Positions 39,976 through 48,806 of a stretch of 64,000 bases of DNA are shown in pieces. The position numbers and the translations under genes were made by a program. The stretch is from contig UQHF01000021.1 of assembly GCA_900540785.1 (NCBI GenBank), forward strand, positions 5,478 through 69,477, in the 5' to 3' direction. Numbering within the stretch: position 1 is the first letter of the stretch; the number at the start of each line of letters is the position of its first letter. The notes beneath the pieces are model-generated. The model saw nothing but the letters and a program-made list of their open reading frames with translations, did no database searches and was not told the origin of the DNA. Source of the stretch: an uncultured Blautia sp. (lineage in GTDB: Bacteria > Bacillota > Clostridia > Lachnospirales > Lachnospiraceae).

Positions 39976-41973
39976 TTATGCGTGTAAACTATATTCCCGA
40001 CTGAATTCTTTCTCTTTTTTCCGGATCATAACCGCTACTATCATAACAAATACAGCAACCACAAGCAAGCCCGGGATAAATCCGCTTCCCACTGTTCCGG
40101 TTGCTACCAGAGTTCCAATCTGGTATACAAAAAACGCAACTGTATAACCGGTACTAAGCTGCAGCGCAATACCTCCCCACAGCCATTTTTTATCCTGCAT
40201 TTCAGAGTTCATAGCTCCGAGAGCTGCAAAGCAGGGAGGGGTAAAAAGATTAAACATAAGATAGGCCAGAGCCGCCGCCTTCGTAAGTCCCATAATTGCT
40301 GCTACTTCCGTTCCTCCGCCAATCAGCGCCAGTTCCTCTGTATCGATAAAATTTGTAAGACCATAGACAACCGCCAGCGTACCAACTACGTTTTCTTTTG
40401 CAATAAAACCTGTAATTGCCGCTGCCGCAAGCTGCCATACCCCAAATCCAAGAGGAATTAATATCACTGCAAAAGGAGAAGCGATGGACGCCAGAATCGA
40501 AGTATGCTCCATTCCTTCCTCAACCACCTGGAACTGCCAGTTAAAGCTCTGCATGATCTGCACCACTGTATTGCATACAAGAATGATAGTTCCCGCTTTC
40601 ACAATATATGCTTTGCCACGTGAAAGCATGGAAAGTGCTGCACGTTTCAAACTTGGGATTTTATATTCTGGAAGCTCAATAATAAAGAAGGACTTACGGA
40701 ATTTATATCCTGTAATCTTATTTACCAGCAAAGCTCCAAAGAAAACCAGGGCAATGCCAGCCAGATACATAGTCGGACCAACCCAGGAAGCATCTGCAAA
40801 AAACGCCCCTGCAAACAGTGCAATTACCGGAAGCTTTGCGCCGCATGGCATAAACGGAGTCAGCATGGCAGTGGCTCTTCTTTCTCTTTCGTTACGAATG
40901 GTACGGCACGCCATGATTCCCGGAATGGCACAGCCTGTACCGATCACCATAGGAATGACTGATTTTCCGGAAAGACCTACCCTCTTAAAAATCGGATCCA
41001 GAACGACGGTAGCACGAGCCATATATCCGCAGTCCTCCAGAAGAGCGATCAAAAAATACATCACCATGACCAGAGGCAGGAAACCGACAACGGCACCTAC
41101 GCCGCCTATGATCCCATCCACTAAAAGCGCCTGGGTAAACGGGCTTGTATTTACAACCAGCTCTCCAACCCACGCCTGGAATGTCTCAATCCAGCCAACC
41201 AGCCAGTCTGCGATCCATGTTCCCACCGTAGACTGGGATATATAAAACACACCAAACATAATAGCAGCAAAAACAGGAAGCCCCACAAATTTATTTGTAA
41301 GCACAGAGTCTATTTTATCCTGCTTATTTTTATCTCTTGTAAAAACGCGCCTCTTTTCCACTGTCTTTACAATTCCATTTACAAATTCAAATCGCTTTCT
41401 GTCCTCTGCCTCCACTGACGCCTTATCCTGAAGATTAATCTCAGCCTGCACATAAGGCGCTTTCTGTCCACATTCTTTTAAAGAAACTGCTTTTTTTACC
41501 ACATCTTTCAGCCCGTCATGACCGGAAGCTGTGGAAACAGTCCGAATAACAGGGCAGCCTAATTTCTGCTCCAGCTTTTTCACATCAATCTCTGTTTTTT
41601 TCTTTTCTGCAATGTCGCTTTTATTAAGCGCAACTACTACTGGAATCCCCAGTTCCAGAAGCTGGGTTGTAAAAAACAGACTTCTGCTCAGATTGGTGGC
41701 ATCCACAATATTAATGATCACATCTGGATTTTCATTTTTTACATAGCTGCTCGTAATACTTTCTTCTGAAGTAAAGGGAGACATGGAATAGGCTCCTGGC
41801 AAATCCACTGCAGTCAGTTCTTCTGCTCCTTCAAAATATCCTCTTTTAATCGGACTCTCCTTTTTTTCCACTGTAACGCCAGCCCAGTTTCCAACACGCT
41901 CGTTTCTTCCTGTAAGCGCATTAAACATTGTTGTTTTTCCACTGTTGGGATTTCCCGTCAACGCAATTCTCAT
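39976..41973 (-). CDS. feoB: Ferrous iron transporter FeoB
   Basis: 665 residues. The N-terminal G-protein domain has G1 GNPNSGKTTMFN near residue 7, G2-G3 VDLPGAYSMSPF near 57 and G4 ALNKSD near 116. The membrane part has the two Gate motifs of FeoB (MGTGCAIPGIMACRTIRNER-type and the second Gate with LFNLFTPPCFAAL) and about ten membrane segments. It imports Fe(II) under low oxygen. It is downstream of feoA and a 14-bp palindrome and upstream of the Cys-rich gene. Confidence 0.96.
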   Translation of the reverse strand: MRIALTGNPNSGKTTMFNALTGRNERVGNWAGVTVEKKESPIKRGYFEGAEELTAVDLPGAYSMSPFTSEESITSSYVKNENPDVIINIVDATNLSRSLFFTTQLLELGIPVVVALNKSDIAEKKKTEIDVKKLEQKLGCPVIRTVSTASGHDGLKDVVKKAVSLKECGQKAPYVQAEINLQDKASVEAEDRKRFEFVNGIVKTVEKRRVFTRDKNKQDKIDSVLTNKFVGLPVFAAIMFGVFYISQSTVGTWIADWLVGWIETFQAWVGELVVNTSPFTQALLVDGIIGGVGAVVGFLPLVMVMYFLIALLEDCGYMARATVVLDPIFKRVGLSGKSVIPMVIGTGCAIPGIMACRTIRNERERRATAMLTPFMPCGAKLPVIALFAGAFFADASWVGPTMYLAGIALVFFGALLVNKITGYKFRKSFFIIELPEYKIPSLKRAALSMLSRGKAYIVKAGTIILVCNTVVQIMQSFNWQFQVVEEGMEHTSILASIASPFAVILIPLGFGVWQLAAAAITGFIAKENVVGTLAVVYGLTNFIDTEELALIGGGTEVAAIMGLTKAAALAYLMFNLFTPPCFAALGAMNSEMQDKKWLWGGIALQLSTGYTVAFFVYQIGTLVATGTVGSGFIPGLLVVAVFVMIVAVMIRKKEKEFSREYSLHA

Positions 41974-41998
41974 GATTTCCTCTCCTCTTTGTTTTAAA

Positions 41999-42012
41999 TT
42001 AGTTTAAACTAA
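41999..42012. promoter_or_regulatory. Metal-regulator palindrome between feoA and feoB
   Basis: TTAGTTTAAACTAA, a perfect 14-bp palindrome, identical to the one upstream of feoA (42372-42385). Including flanking bases the two sites are reverse complements over 18 bases. It lies about 25 bases before the feoB start. Confidence 0.8.
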
Positions 42013-42064
42013 CCTATTGTCTGAAAGAAAGAATCTCTTATGAGAGATTCTCTGCCTTCTCAGT

Positions 42065-42283
42065 TTATATAGAAATAGCCTGCGCCAAATCTGTATCTAT
42101 GTTATATCTGCCGTCTTTAATGGACACCACACAGCCGCCCCTTCGATGTGCGATTACCGTAATGGGCTCCCCACTGTAACAGCCCAGAGAAAATAAAAAC
42201 GCATTCAGCTCTTCGTCCTCTGTAACAATATCTTTTACGATGTACTCTTCCCCTTCTCTTGCTTTTGTTAAATCCATAAGCAT
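42065..42283 (-). CDS. feoA: FeoA-domain protein
   Basis: 72 residues, a single SH3-like FeoA domain with LFSLGCYSGEPITVIAHRRG in the middle and VSIKDGRYNIDTDLAQAI at the end. FeoA assists FeoB, probably at its cytosolic G-domain. GGAGAG lies six bases before the ATG. Upstream is the second TTAGTTTAAACTAA palindrome and a hairpin (AGGATT...AATCC region near 42316-42345) in the leader. Confidence 0.92.
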   Translation of the reverse strand: MLMDLTKAREGEEYIVKDIVTEDEELNAFLFSLGCYSGEPITVIAHRRGGCVVSIKDGRYNIDTDLAQAISI

Positions 42284-42371
42284 ATGACACTCTCCATTTC
42301 ACTGACATTTTTGAAGCGCTGCGGATTCCTGAGAAATCCTGCAGCAATAAGTTATCTTTATCTAACTACGG

Positions 42372-42385
42372 TTAGTTTAAACTAA
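42372..42385. promoter_or_regulatory. Metal-regulator palindrome upstream of feoA
   Basis: TTAGTTTAAACTAA, same as at 41999-42012. The pattern fits DtxR/MntR-type operators, which are AT-rich palindromes beginning TTAG and ending CTAA. A DtxR/MntR family regulator is encoded at 55832-56215. Confidence 0.8.
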
Positions 42386-42410
42386 TTCATGCGTTTTGTC
42401 AACCCTGTTT

Positions 42411-43853
42411 TTAATTTACCAGTACCATATCCGGATTTGTTTTAAAATACATCGCCCTTGAAATTTTGCTTTTTTCCAGATAGTGATTCTCCTCAAGATT
42501 TCCAAGTACCTGTTTTCTCAGATATGTGGAATCACTAATTCCCAGATATTCTGCAATTTCCGAAACCTTATGTGCCTGATAGTAGCAGAAAGAAAGTACC
42601 TTATCATCATAATCTGTTCCATTTGGAACCGGGGCAAAGGTAAGTACGGGAATACTGCTGTCCTCAATACCATCCATATATGTCAGATCCGGCAGTACAA
42701 GTGTAAAATGGTCAGATGAAGAAAAAATATACGGACAGTGCGCTTCGTCTTTCCCTGCATATTCTTCTATAATTTTATCAAATCCTGTGCCTGCTGCCTC
42801 CATGACATTGCAGCTTACCAGAACTGACGTGATCAGCTCATTCCTCCTTTTTGAGATAATCCCTGACAAGTCGTAGGTCTTTCCTAATTTCTCTCCTCTG
42901 TAAAAGCTGCCCGGTGATGATATTTCCAGCCTGTCTTTAAACATATCTACCTGAATCTGCGTTCCGTCAAGAAAATAATCCCGGTGTGCAACCGCATTAA
43001 TCACTCCTTCAAACAAGGCTCTCTGAGGATAGGCATCAATATTTTTTCTTGTATTTTCCAGCTTTATCATAGAATGGTTCATTCTCTGCGTTACAAATTC
43101 CATAATATAATTTATCACAGAAATAATATTTCCATGAAAACGATTGATCGTCACAATCCTCTCGCTTCCCTTATTGAACCCTGAAAATACCGAACACTGA
43201 ACTTCCGTCTTTTTTCCCTGGTATCCATCTTCAAACAGCACTGCCCCGTTTACAAGAAAACCTTCTTCATTATAAAATCCCATAGATTGAAGAGCCTTTT
43301 CTGTCAGAGCCTTACCGTTATTATGAGCGGCATAAAATCCCCGAAGAGTTTTAAAATTTGAAGCTTCGTATTTCTTATCTGAAAGCAAAATATCATACTG
43401 TGTGTTTTTGCTTTTTACACTCATCTCTATAATTTCTTCATAAGTCGCACCATTTGTAAATCCATCTCTTCTCATAAAAATGGAAGGGATATTTTTATAT
43501 TTTAAAATTACCGGTTTAATAACAGATTCCGGAATCTGAACATGAATAATAAATCTCTCATTTCCCTTTACCTCATATCGAATGAACGAGATTTTCATCT
43601 GTGGTCTTGGCACTAAATGTTCGTTGACCTGATTATTAAAATAATTGCGCTCGTTATCAGCTCCTGCCCGGTCAAAACCAATCAGCTTATTTGTTTTATC
43701 CTCAACTCCAATGTAAAAATCTCCACCTGACGCATTTGCAAGCCCTGCTATACTTTTCAGCCAGCCGACAACATCTTCCCGGTTCAGTTTACCTTTACAC
43801 TCAAATTTATCATTTTCCAGCTGTATATCATTTATGATTTCTTCCAGATACAT
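42411..43853 (-). CDS. AlbA_2/AAA_4 (Schlafen-like) DNA-binding protein with winged helix
   Basis: 480 residues. The N-terminal AlbA_2 domain starts ESIINDIQLEN-like and contains ANASGGDFYIGVEDKTNKLI near residue 36. The middle has the conserved GVINAVAHRDYFLDGTQIQV and LEISSPGSFYRG (ATP-dependent helicase C-terminal-like segment), then NVMEAAGTGFDKI. The C-terminus (KVSEIAEYLGISDSTYLRKQ) is a winged helix. Family members are often regulators or defence-related. It is a single gene with an 11-bp periodic repeat array between promoter and start. Confidence 0.85.
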   Translation of the reverse strand: MYLEEIINDIQLENDKFECKGKLNREDVVGWLKSIAGLANASGGDFYIGVEDKTNKLIGFDRAGADNERNYFNNQVNEHLVPRPQMKISFIRYEVKGNERFIIHVQIPESVIKPVILKYKNIPSIFMRRDGFTNGATYEEIIEMSVKSKNTQYDILLSDKKYEASNFKTLRGFYAAHNNGKALTEKALQSMGFYNEEGFLVNGAVLFEDGYQGKKTEVQCSVFSGFNKGSERIVTINRFHGNIISVINYIMEFVTQRMNHSMIKLENTRKNIDAYPQRALFEGVINAVAHRDYFLDGTQIQVDMFKDRLEISSPGSFYRGEKLGKTYDLSGIISKRRNELITSVLVSCNVMEAAGTGFDKIIEEYAGKDEAHCPYIFSSSDHFTLVLPDLTYMDGIEDSSIPVLTFAPVPNGTDYDDKVLSFCYYQAHKVSEIAEYLGISDSTYLRKQVLGNLEENHYLEKSKISRAMYFKTNPDMVLVN

Positions 43854-43877
43854 AAAATCACCCCATATTTTTCATTT

Positions 43878-43996
43878 TTTCAATTTTACTTCAAAGTCAC
43901 TTCAAAGTCAACTTCAAACTCACTTCAAACAAACTTCAAACAAACTTCAATTTTACTTCAAAGTCACTTCAAACAAATTTCAATTTACTTTGAAGT
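43878..43996. repeat. 11-bp periodic CTTCAA repeat array upstream of AlbA_2 gene
   Basis: CTTCAA or TTTCAA recurs ten times, beginning at 43878, 43889, 43900, 43912, 43923, 43934, 43945, 43956, 43967 and 43978, 11 bases apart with one 12-base step. The array ends in ACTTTGAAGT (43987-43996), an inverted copy. It lies between a likely -10 (TATAAT on the minus strand, 44004-44009) and the start codon. Confidence 0.9.
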
Positions 43997-44034
43997 ACAT
44001 TTTATTATACCCGCCATAATCACTGTTTAAAAAG

Positions 44035-44076
44035 AAAAATCCCACTTACTTTTTCAAAAAAGCAAGCAGGATTTTT
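44035..44076. terminator. Bidirectional terminator after argD
   Basis: AAAAATCC (44035-44042) pairs with GGATTTTT (44069-44076), with further pairing inside (CTT...AAG and TTTTT...AAAAA). It separates the leftward argD from the AlbA_2 promoter region. Confidence 0.75.
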
Positions 44077-44129
44077 AATCCGATCAGTTTCTTTCCATAC
44101 TGTTTATACAGCCAACATTTCTAACAGCT

Positions 44130-45323
44130 TTACTTGAAACACTTATCCAATATCTTTTCCATCTTCCAAATATCTTCCTTCTGGATCACAAGAGGCGGCA
44201 CGATTCTAAGCACATTCTCTCCTGCGGAAATCACAAGAAGACCTTCAGCCAGAGCCTTCTTTACCACATTGCCGACAGGACACTCTTTTTTCAGGACAAG
44301 TCCCTGCATAAAGCCCATCCCACGTCGTTCCAGAACGCAGTCGTGCTTTGCTGCCAGGTTATCAAGCGCATCTTCCAGACAAAGAGTAAGCTCCTGCACA
44401 TGCTTTAAGATTTCCTCTTTTTCAAAAATATCAAAGACTTTGCTCACTGCAGCGCATACAAAGGGATTTCCTCCATATGTGGTGCCGTGGTCTCCCGGAA
44501 CAAGAGAAGCCTCCGCAGCTTTTTTTCCAAGGACAAACGCGCCGACAGGGACGCCGCAGCCAAGAGCCTTCGCACATGTCATAATATCCGGTTTTACGCC
44601 GTATGCCTGCCACGCAAAATAATTTCCTGTTCTTCCCATTCCGCATTGGATCTCATCAAAAATCAGAAGAATGTCTTTTTCATCACAAATCTGGCGAAGC
44701 TCATCTAAAAAGTCCTGTTCTGCCGGGAAAATCCCGCCTTCGCCCTGTACAGGCTCCAGAAGAATGGCGCATGTTTTCTCTGTGATCTGTGCCTTTACAC
44801 TGTCAATATCATTAAAATCTGCAAACTTTACCCCATCCATAAGAGGTGCAAACGGGTCACGATAATGGGCGTTTCCTGTTACGGAAAGAGCGCCTATCGT
44901 CCTTCCATGAAAAGAATGGTTCATGGCGATGATCTCATGTCCGCTGTGTCCGTCGCGGACATACGCATACTTTTTCGCAGCTTTCAAAGCGCCCTCGATC
45001 GCCTCTGTTCCGCTGTTTGTAAAAAACACCTTTTCCAGTCCGGACGCCTTTACAAGTTTTTCTCCTGCCTCCACGATGGGAACATTATAATAGAGGTTCG
45101 ATACGTGGAGCAGCTTATCTACCTGCTCTTTTAATGCCTCATCGTATCCCGGATAATGGTAGCCAAGAGCATTTACTGCGATTCCCGCTGCAAAATCAAG
45201 GTATTCTTTCCCCTCTATATCATAAAGGCAGACGCCTTCTCCCTTTTCAAATACGACAGGAAAACGGTTATATGTGTGAAGGATATACTCCTCCGCCTGA
45301 TTCATTTTTTCAGTCATGGTCAT
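44130..45323 (-). CDS. argD: Acetylornithine aminotransferase ArgD
   Basis: About 397 residues. It converts N-acetylglutamate semialdehyde to N-acetylornithine with PLP. Motifs are NSGTEAIEGALKAAKKYAYV near residue 105, SFHGRTIGALSVTGNAHYRD, ILLIFDEIQCGMGRTG, and TCAKALGCGVPVGAF, which holds the PLP lysine. GGGAGG lies twelve bases before the ATG at 45323; a GTG at 45332 in the same frame is also possible. It overlaps the argB stop and is the last gene of argCJBD. Confidence 0.95.
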   Translation of the reverse strand: MTMTEKMNQAEEYILHTYNRFPVVFEKGEGVCLYDIEGKEYLDFAAGIAVNALGYHYPGYDEALKEQVDKLLHVSNLYYNVPIVEAGEKLVKASGLEKVFFTNSGTEAIEGALKAAKKYAYVRDGHSGHEIIAMNHSFHGRTIGALSVTGNAHYRDPFAPLMDGVKFADFNDIDSVKAQITEKTCAILLEPVQGEGGIFPAEQDFLDELRQICDEKDILLIFDEIQCGMGRTGNYFAWQAYGVKPDIMTCAKALGCGVPVGAFVLGKKAAEASLVPGDHGTTYGGNPFVCAAVSKVFDIFEKEEILKHVQELTLCLEDALDNLAAKHDCVLERRGMGFMQGLVLKKECPVGNVVKKALAEGLLVISAGENVLRIVPPLVIQKEDIWKMEKILDKCFK

Positions 45324-46200
45324 ACGTTTCACCGTCCTCCCTTAAAATTGCAGTTCCGATTCCCTTGTTTGTGAAAATTTCCAGAAGAAGGCTGTGCGGA
45401 ATCCTGCCGTCCAGAATATGAACCCTGTTCACCCCTTCTTCAATGGCATGAATGCAGTTCTGAAGCTTCGGAATCATGCCGCCTCCTACATATCCCTCGC
45501 CTATCATAGCTTCCGCTTCGTGTACGTGAAGCTCCGAAATCAGACTGGACGGATCGTCCTTATCTTTATATACCCCTTCAATATCAGAAAGAAAAGCAAG
45601 CTTTTCTGCGTGAACTGCCTTTGCAATAGCGCAGGCAGCATCGTCCGCATTGATGTTGTACGTCTGAAACTCCTCATCATATCCCACCGGGAAAATAATA
45701 GGAAGGAAGTCATTTTCCAGAAGGTCGTACAGGATCTGGGGATCTACCTTTGTGATTTCTCCTACAAATCCTATGTCTTCTCCGTCTGACAGCTTCTTTT
45801 TACAGGAAAGAAGTCCCCCGTCCTTTCCGCTGATTCCCACTGCCTTTACCCCAAGAGACTGTACAAGCGTAACAAGTTCCTTATTGACTTTTGCAAGAAC
45901 CATCTCTGCAATTTCCATTGTATCTTTATCTGTCACACGAAGCCCGTTGATAAATTTCGGCTCCATGCCAACCTTACCTACCCAGCGGCTGATTTCCTTT
46001 CCTCCGCCATGAACAATAATCGGCTTAAAGCCTACCAGTTTTAAAAGAACCGCGTCTTTGATCACATTTCTTTTCAGCTCCTCATCAAGCATGGCACTTC
46101 CGCCGTACTTGATCACCACAATCTTCCTGTTAAACCGCTGTATATATGGAAGCGCCTCAATCAGCACCTCTGCCTTTTCCAGATATTTATGATTTACCAT
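45310..46200 (-). CDS. argB: Acetylglutamate kinase ArgB
   Basis: 296 residues. KIVVIKYGGSAMLDEELKRN near residue 25 binds ATP, IIVHGGGKEISRWVGKVGME the substrate, and NINADDAACAIAKAVHAEKL the later motif. It phosphorylates N-acetylglutamate, usually the arginine-inhibited step in this type of pathway. An N-terminal helix of about 20 residues before the kinase core is as in arginine-sensitive forms. It lies between argJ and argD. Confidence 0.96.
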   Translation of the reverse strand: MVNHKYLEKAEVLIEALPYIQRFNRKIVVIKYGGSAMLDEELKRNVIKDAVLLKLVGFKPIIVHGGGKEISRWVGKVGMEPKFINGLRVTDKDTMEIAEMVLAKVNKELVTLVQSLGVKAVGISGKDGGLLSCKKKLSDGEDIGFVGEITKVDPQILYDLLENDFLPIIFPVGYDEEFQTYNINADDAACAIAKAVHAEKLAFLSDIEGVYKDKDDPSSLISELHVHEAEAMIGEGYVGGGMIPKLQNCIHAIEEGVNRVHILDGRIPHSLLLEIFTNKGIGTAILREDGETYDHD

Positions 46201-46213
46201 CTCTTCTCTCCCT

Positions 46214-47437
46214 TTAACTTCTATAATCTGCGTTGATTTTCACATAATCATAAGTAAGGTCACAGCCCCAGGCCGTGGCAGAGGCATCGCCCATTTTCAT
46301 GTCTGCAATGGCAGTCACCTCGTCCTCTGAAAGAATCTTGGTTGCCACTTCCTCACTGTATCCTGTAGAAACACCGTTTTCAATAATCTTGATTTTTCCG
46401 GCTCTGCTCTCAAAATAAAGGTCTACCTTTTCCGGATCAAAGGAAACGCCGGAATAACCAAGAGCACAGAGAATCCTGCCCCAGTTTGCATCATGTCCGT
46501 AAATGGCTGCCTTTGTAAGTGAGGAAGTCACAACAGATTTGCTTAAAATAACTGCCTCTTCCTTTGTTGCTGCGCCGATTACTTTTACCTCAAAAAGAGC
46601 GGTCGCTCCTTCTCCGTCTCCTGCGATTTTTTTTGAAAGAGTGGTGTTCACATAATTCAAAGCCTTTTTGAATGTTTCATAATCCTGATTTTTCTCTGTA
46701 ATTTCCTCATTGCCTGCCATTCCGTTTGCAAGAAGGAGAACTGTATCGTTTGTGGAAGTATCGCCGTCTACGGAGATCATATTGTAGGTATCTTTTACGT
46801 CCTCTTTCAAAGCTTCCATTAAAAGCTCCTTTGAAATGGAAATATCCGTAGTCACAAAACCAAGCATGGTACACATATTTGGGTGGATCATCCCGGAGCC
46901 TTTACACATTCCGCCTATTGTTACGGTTTTTCCTCCGATTTCTATTTCTACTGCCACTTCTTTGTGTACCGTATCAGTCGTCATAATGGCTTTTGCTGCG
47001 TCTGTTCCTGCTGAAATTTCCCCTGAGAGAACAGGCGCCATCATTTTTACCCCGTTTTTGATTTTCTCAATGGGAACCTGCATACCGATGACTCCTGTAG
47101 AAGCCACAAGAACACTGTCCGGGGAGATATTAAGGATTTTTGCTGCCGCATCTGCTGTCTCCTTACAATATCCGTATCCTTCCTCTCCTGTACAGGCATT
47201 TGCGATTCCGCTGTTGCAGATCACTGCCTGGGCGTAAGGCTGCTCATACACTACCTTCTGGTCCCATTTTACAGGAGCTGCCTTTACAACATTTGTGGTA
47301 AAAGTCCCTGCTGCCTTACATGGAACGGTACTGTAGATCATCGCCATATCCGTCCGTCCCTTATATTTGATCTCTGCTGCTGCAGAAGCTGCCTGAAATC
47401 CCTTTGCTGCCGTTACGCCGCCTTTTATTTCTTTCAT
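46214..47437 (-). CDS. argJ: Bifunctional ornithine acetyltransferase ArgJ
   Basis: About 407 residues. ArgJ recycles the acetyl group from N-acetylornithine to glutamate and may also use acetyl-CoA. The self-cleavage site is within KGSGMIHPNMCTMLGFVTTD: cleavage occurs before the Thr of CTML, where most relatives have ATML. The oxyanion segment is VLVASTGVIGMQVPIEKIKN. The ATG at 47437 has GGAGG seven bases upstream and lies eleven bases beyond the argC stop. Confidence 0.95.
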   Translation of the reverse strand: MKEIKGGVTAAKGFQAASAAAEIKYKGRTDMAMIYSTVPCKAAGTFTTNVVKAAPVKWDQKVVYEQPYAQAVICNSGIANACTGEEGYGYCKETADAAAKILNISPDSVLVASTGVIGMQVPIEKIKNGVKMMAPVLSGEISAGTDAAKAIMTTDTVHKEVAVEIEIGGKTVTIGGMCKGSGMIHPNMCTMLGFVTTDISISKELLMEALKEDVKDTYNMISVDGDTSTNDTVLLLANGMAGNEEITEKNQDYETFKKALNYVNTTLSKKIAGDGEGATALFEVKVIGAATKEEAVILSKSVVTSSLTKAAIYGHDANWGRILCALGYSGVSFDPEKVDLYFESRAGKIKIIENGVSTGYSEEVATKILSEDEVTAIADMKMGDASATAWGCDLTYDYVKINADYRS

Positions 47438-47448
47438 GTCTCTTCCTC

Positions 47449-48489
47449 CTACGGACACATGGGAACTTTCATAAGTCCCTCTGTCTCTTTTAATCCAAAC
47501 ATCAGATTCATATTCTGGACTGCCTGACCGGCTGCCCCCTTCACAAGATTATCCATAGCGCCCATCATAATGACGCGTCCTGTCCTCTCATCAATTTTGA
47601 AATTCACATCTACAAAATTACTTCCTTCTACCCATTTTGTCTGTGGGCATACGTCTTTTTCCAGAACGCGGACAAAGGCTTCCTTCTCATAATATTTATC
47701 ATATGCAGCCTTTACCTCTTCATAGGAAACCTTTTTTGTAAGAGATGCGTAAGCTGTGATCAAAATTCCTCTGTTCATGGGAATCAGGTGCGGAGTAAAA
47801 TTAAGAAGCACTTTCTGTCCGCAGGCATATCCAAGCTGTTCCTCAATCTCAGGTGTATGGCGATGGGAAGCAACGCCGTATGCCTTGATATTTTCATTTA
47901 CCTCACAGAAAAGGTTATCTACTTTTGCGCCTCTTCCTGCTCCTGACGTACCGGATTTTGCATCTATGATAATCGTAGCCGGGTCAATCAGCCCTTCCTT
48001 TAATAAAGGATAAATGGAAAGTGTGGAACAGGTAGGATAACAGCCAGGATTTGCCACAAGCCTTGCTCCTTTTACCTGTTCTCTGTTAATCTCACAGAGA
48101 CCGTACACCGCTTCCTCAATAAACTGCGGTGCTTTATGAGTGATACCATACCACTTCTCATAAGTAGCTACATCTTTAATACGGAAATCCGCACTTAAAT
48201 CAATTACCTTTGTTTTGGAAAGAATCTCTTCATTAATAAGAGAGGCGCAAAGCCCCTGAGGTGTTGCTGTAAAAATCACATCAGCCTCTTCTGCAAGCGC
48301 TACCATATTATCGTCCATACATTTTGCGTCTACCAGTTTAAAAAAATTCTGATAAATATCTGTATACTTCTTATCTATATAACTTCTGGAACCGTACCAC
48401 ACGATTTCCGCTTCCTTATGCTCAAGAAGAAGCCTCACGATCTCATTTCCCGCATAGCCGGTTGCCCCGATAATTCCTGCCTTTATCAT
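47449..48489 (-). CDS. argC: N-acetyl-gamma-glutamyl-phosphate reductase ArgC
   Basis: 346 residues. N-terminal dinucleotide motif AGIIGATGYAGNEIVRLL and the active-site Cys in VANPGCYPTCSTLSIYPLL near residue 149; the catalytic His is in ASHRHTPEIEEQ. It reduces the acyl phosphate made by ArgB. It is the first gene of the leftward arg operon and faces the ArgR-box region shared with argG. Confidence 0.96.
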   Translation of the reverse strand: MIKAGIIGATGYAGNEIVRLLLEHKEAEIVWYGSRSYIDKKYTDIYQNFFKLVDAKCMDDNMVALAEEADVIFTATPQGLCASLINEEILSKTKVIDLSADFRIKDVATYEKWYGITHKAPQFIEEAVYGLCEINREQVKGARLVANPGCYPTCSTLSIYPLLKEGLIDPATIIIDAKSGTSGAGRGAKVDNLFCEVNENIKAYGVASHRHTPEIEEQLGYACGQKVLLNFTPHLIPMNRGILITAYASLTKKVSYEEVKAAYDKYYEKEAFVRVLEKDVCPQTKWVEGSNFVDVNFKIDERTGRVIMMGAMDNLVKGAAGQAVQNMNLMFGLKETEGLMKVPMCP

Positions 48490-48806
48490 AATTCAGGTCC
48501 CTCCTTTATATCTGTATAAACATGAATGTTTTGTGTGTATCATTATACAACTGTAATGTATATTATGCAACTTGTTTTTTTGTTTTTTATTCGTATTTAT
48601 GCTATTTTGTGCAGTTTTAAAAAATCCATTCTTATATAAATAAAATTTTTATGCAAAAATTTTCTTATTTTTTCCATTTTAGGTATTGCATATTTATAAA
48701 AATAGGTGTATATTATTCATTGTCAACAGACAACAAACATTGAACATTAAAAAAAGCCCGGTCTTCTGACCCCGGCATGTTAATAAAAATCCAGGAGGAA
48801 TATATT
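48490..48806. promoter_or_regulatory. Divergent arg control region with ArgR-like boxes
   Basis: Three ARG-box-like sequences are seen: TGTATCATTATACA (48536-48549), TGTATATTATGCA (48557-48569) and TGTATATTATTCAT (48707-48720). A rightward promoter for argG has TTGCAT (48686-48691) and TATATT (48709-48714) 17 bases apart, with the third box over the -10. The first two lie before argC. A small GC hairpin (GCCCGG...CCGGC, about 48757-48776) is in the argG leader. The rest is AT-rich with nothing else recognisable. Confidence 0.7.

Noticed and set aside
40484..41245. 253-residue plus-strand frame opposite feoB
   Set aside because: It is antisense to a fully conserved transporter gene, lacks a ribosome site and has no recognisable domain.
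43878..43996. CRISPR array reading of the CTTCAA repeats
   Set aside because: The units are only 11 bases with no unique spacers and no cas genes nearby; a protein-binding array fits better.
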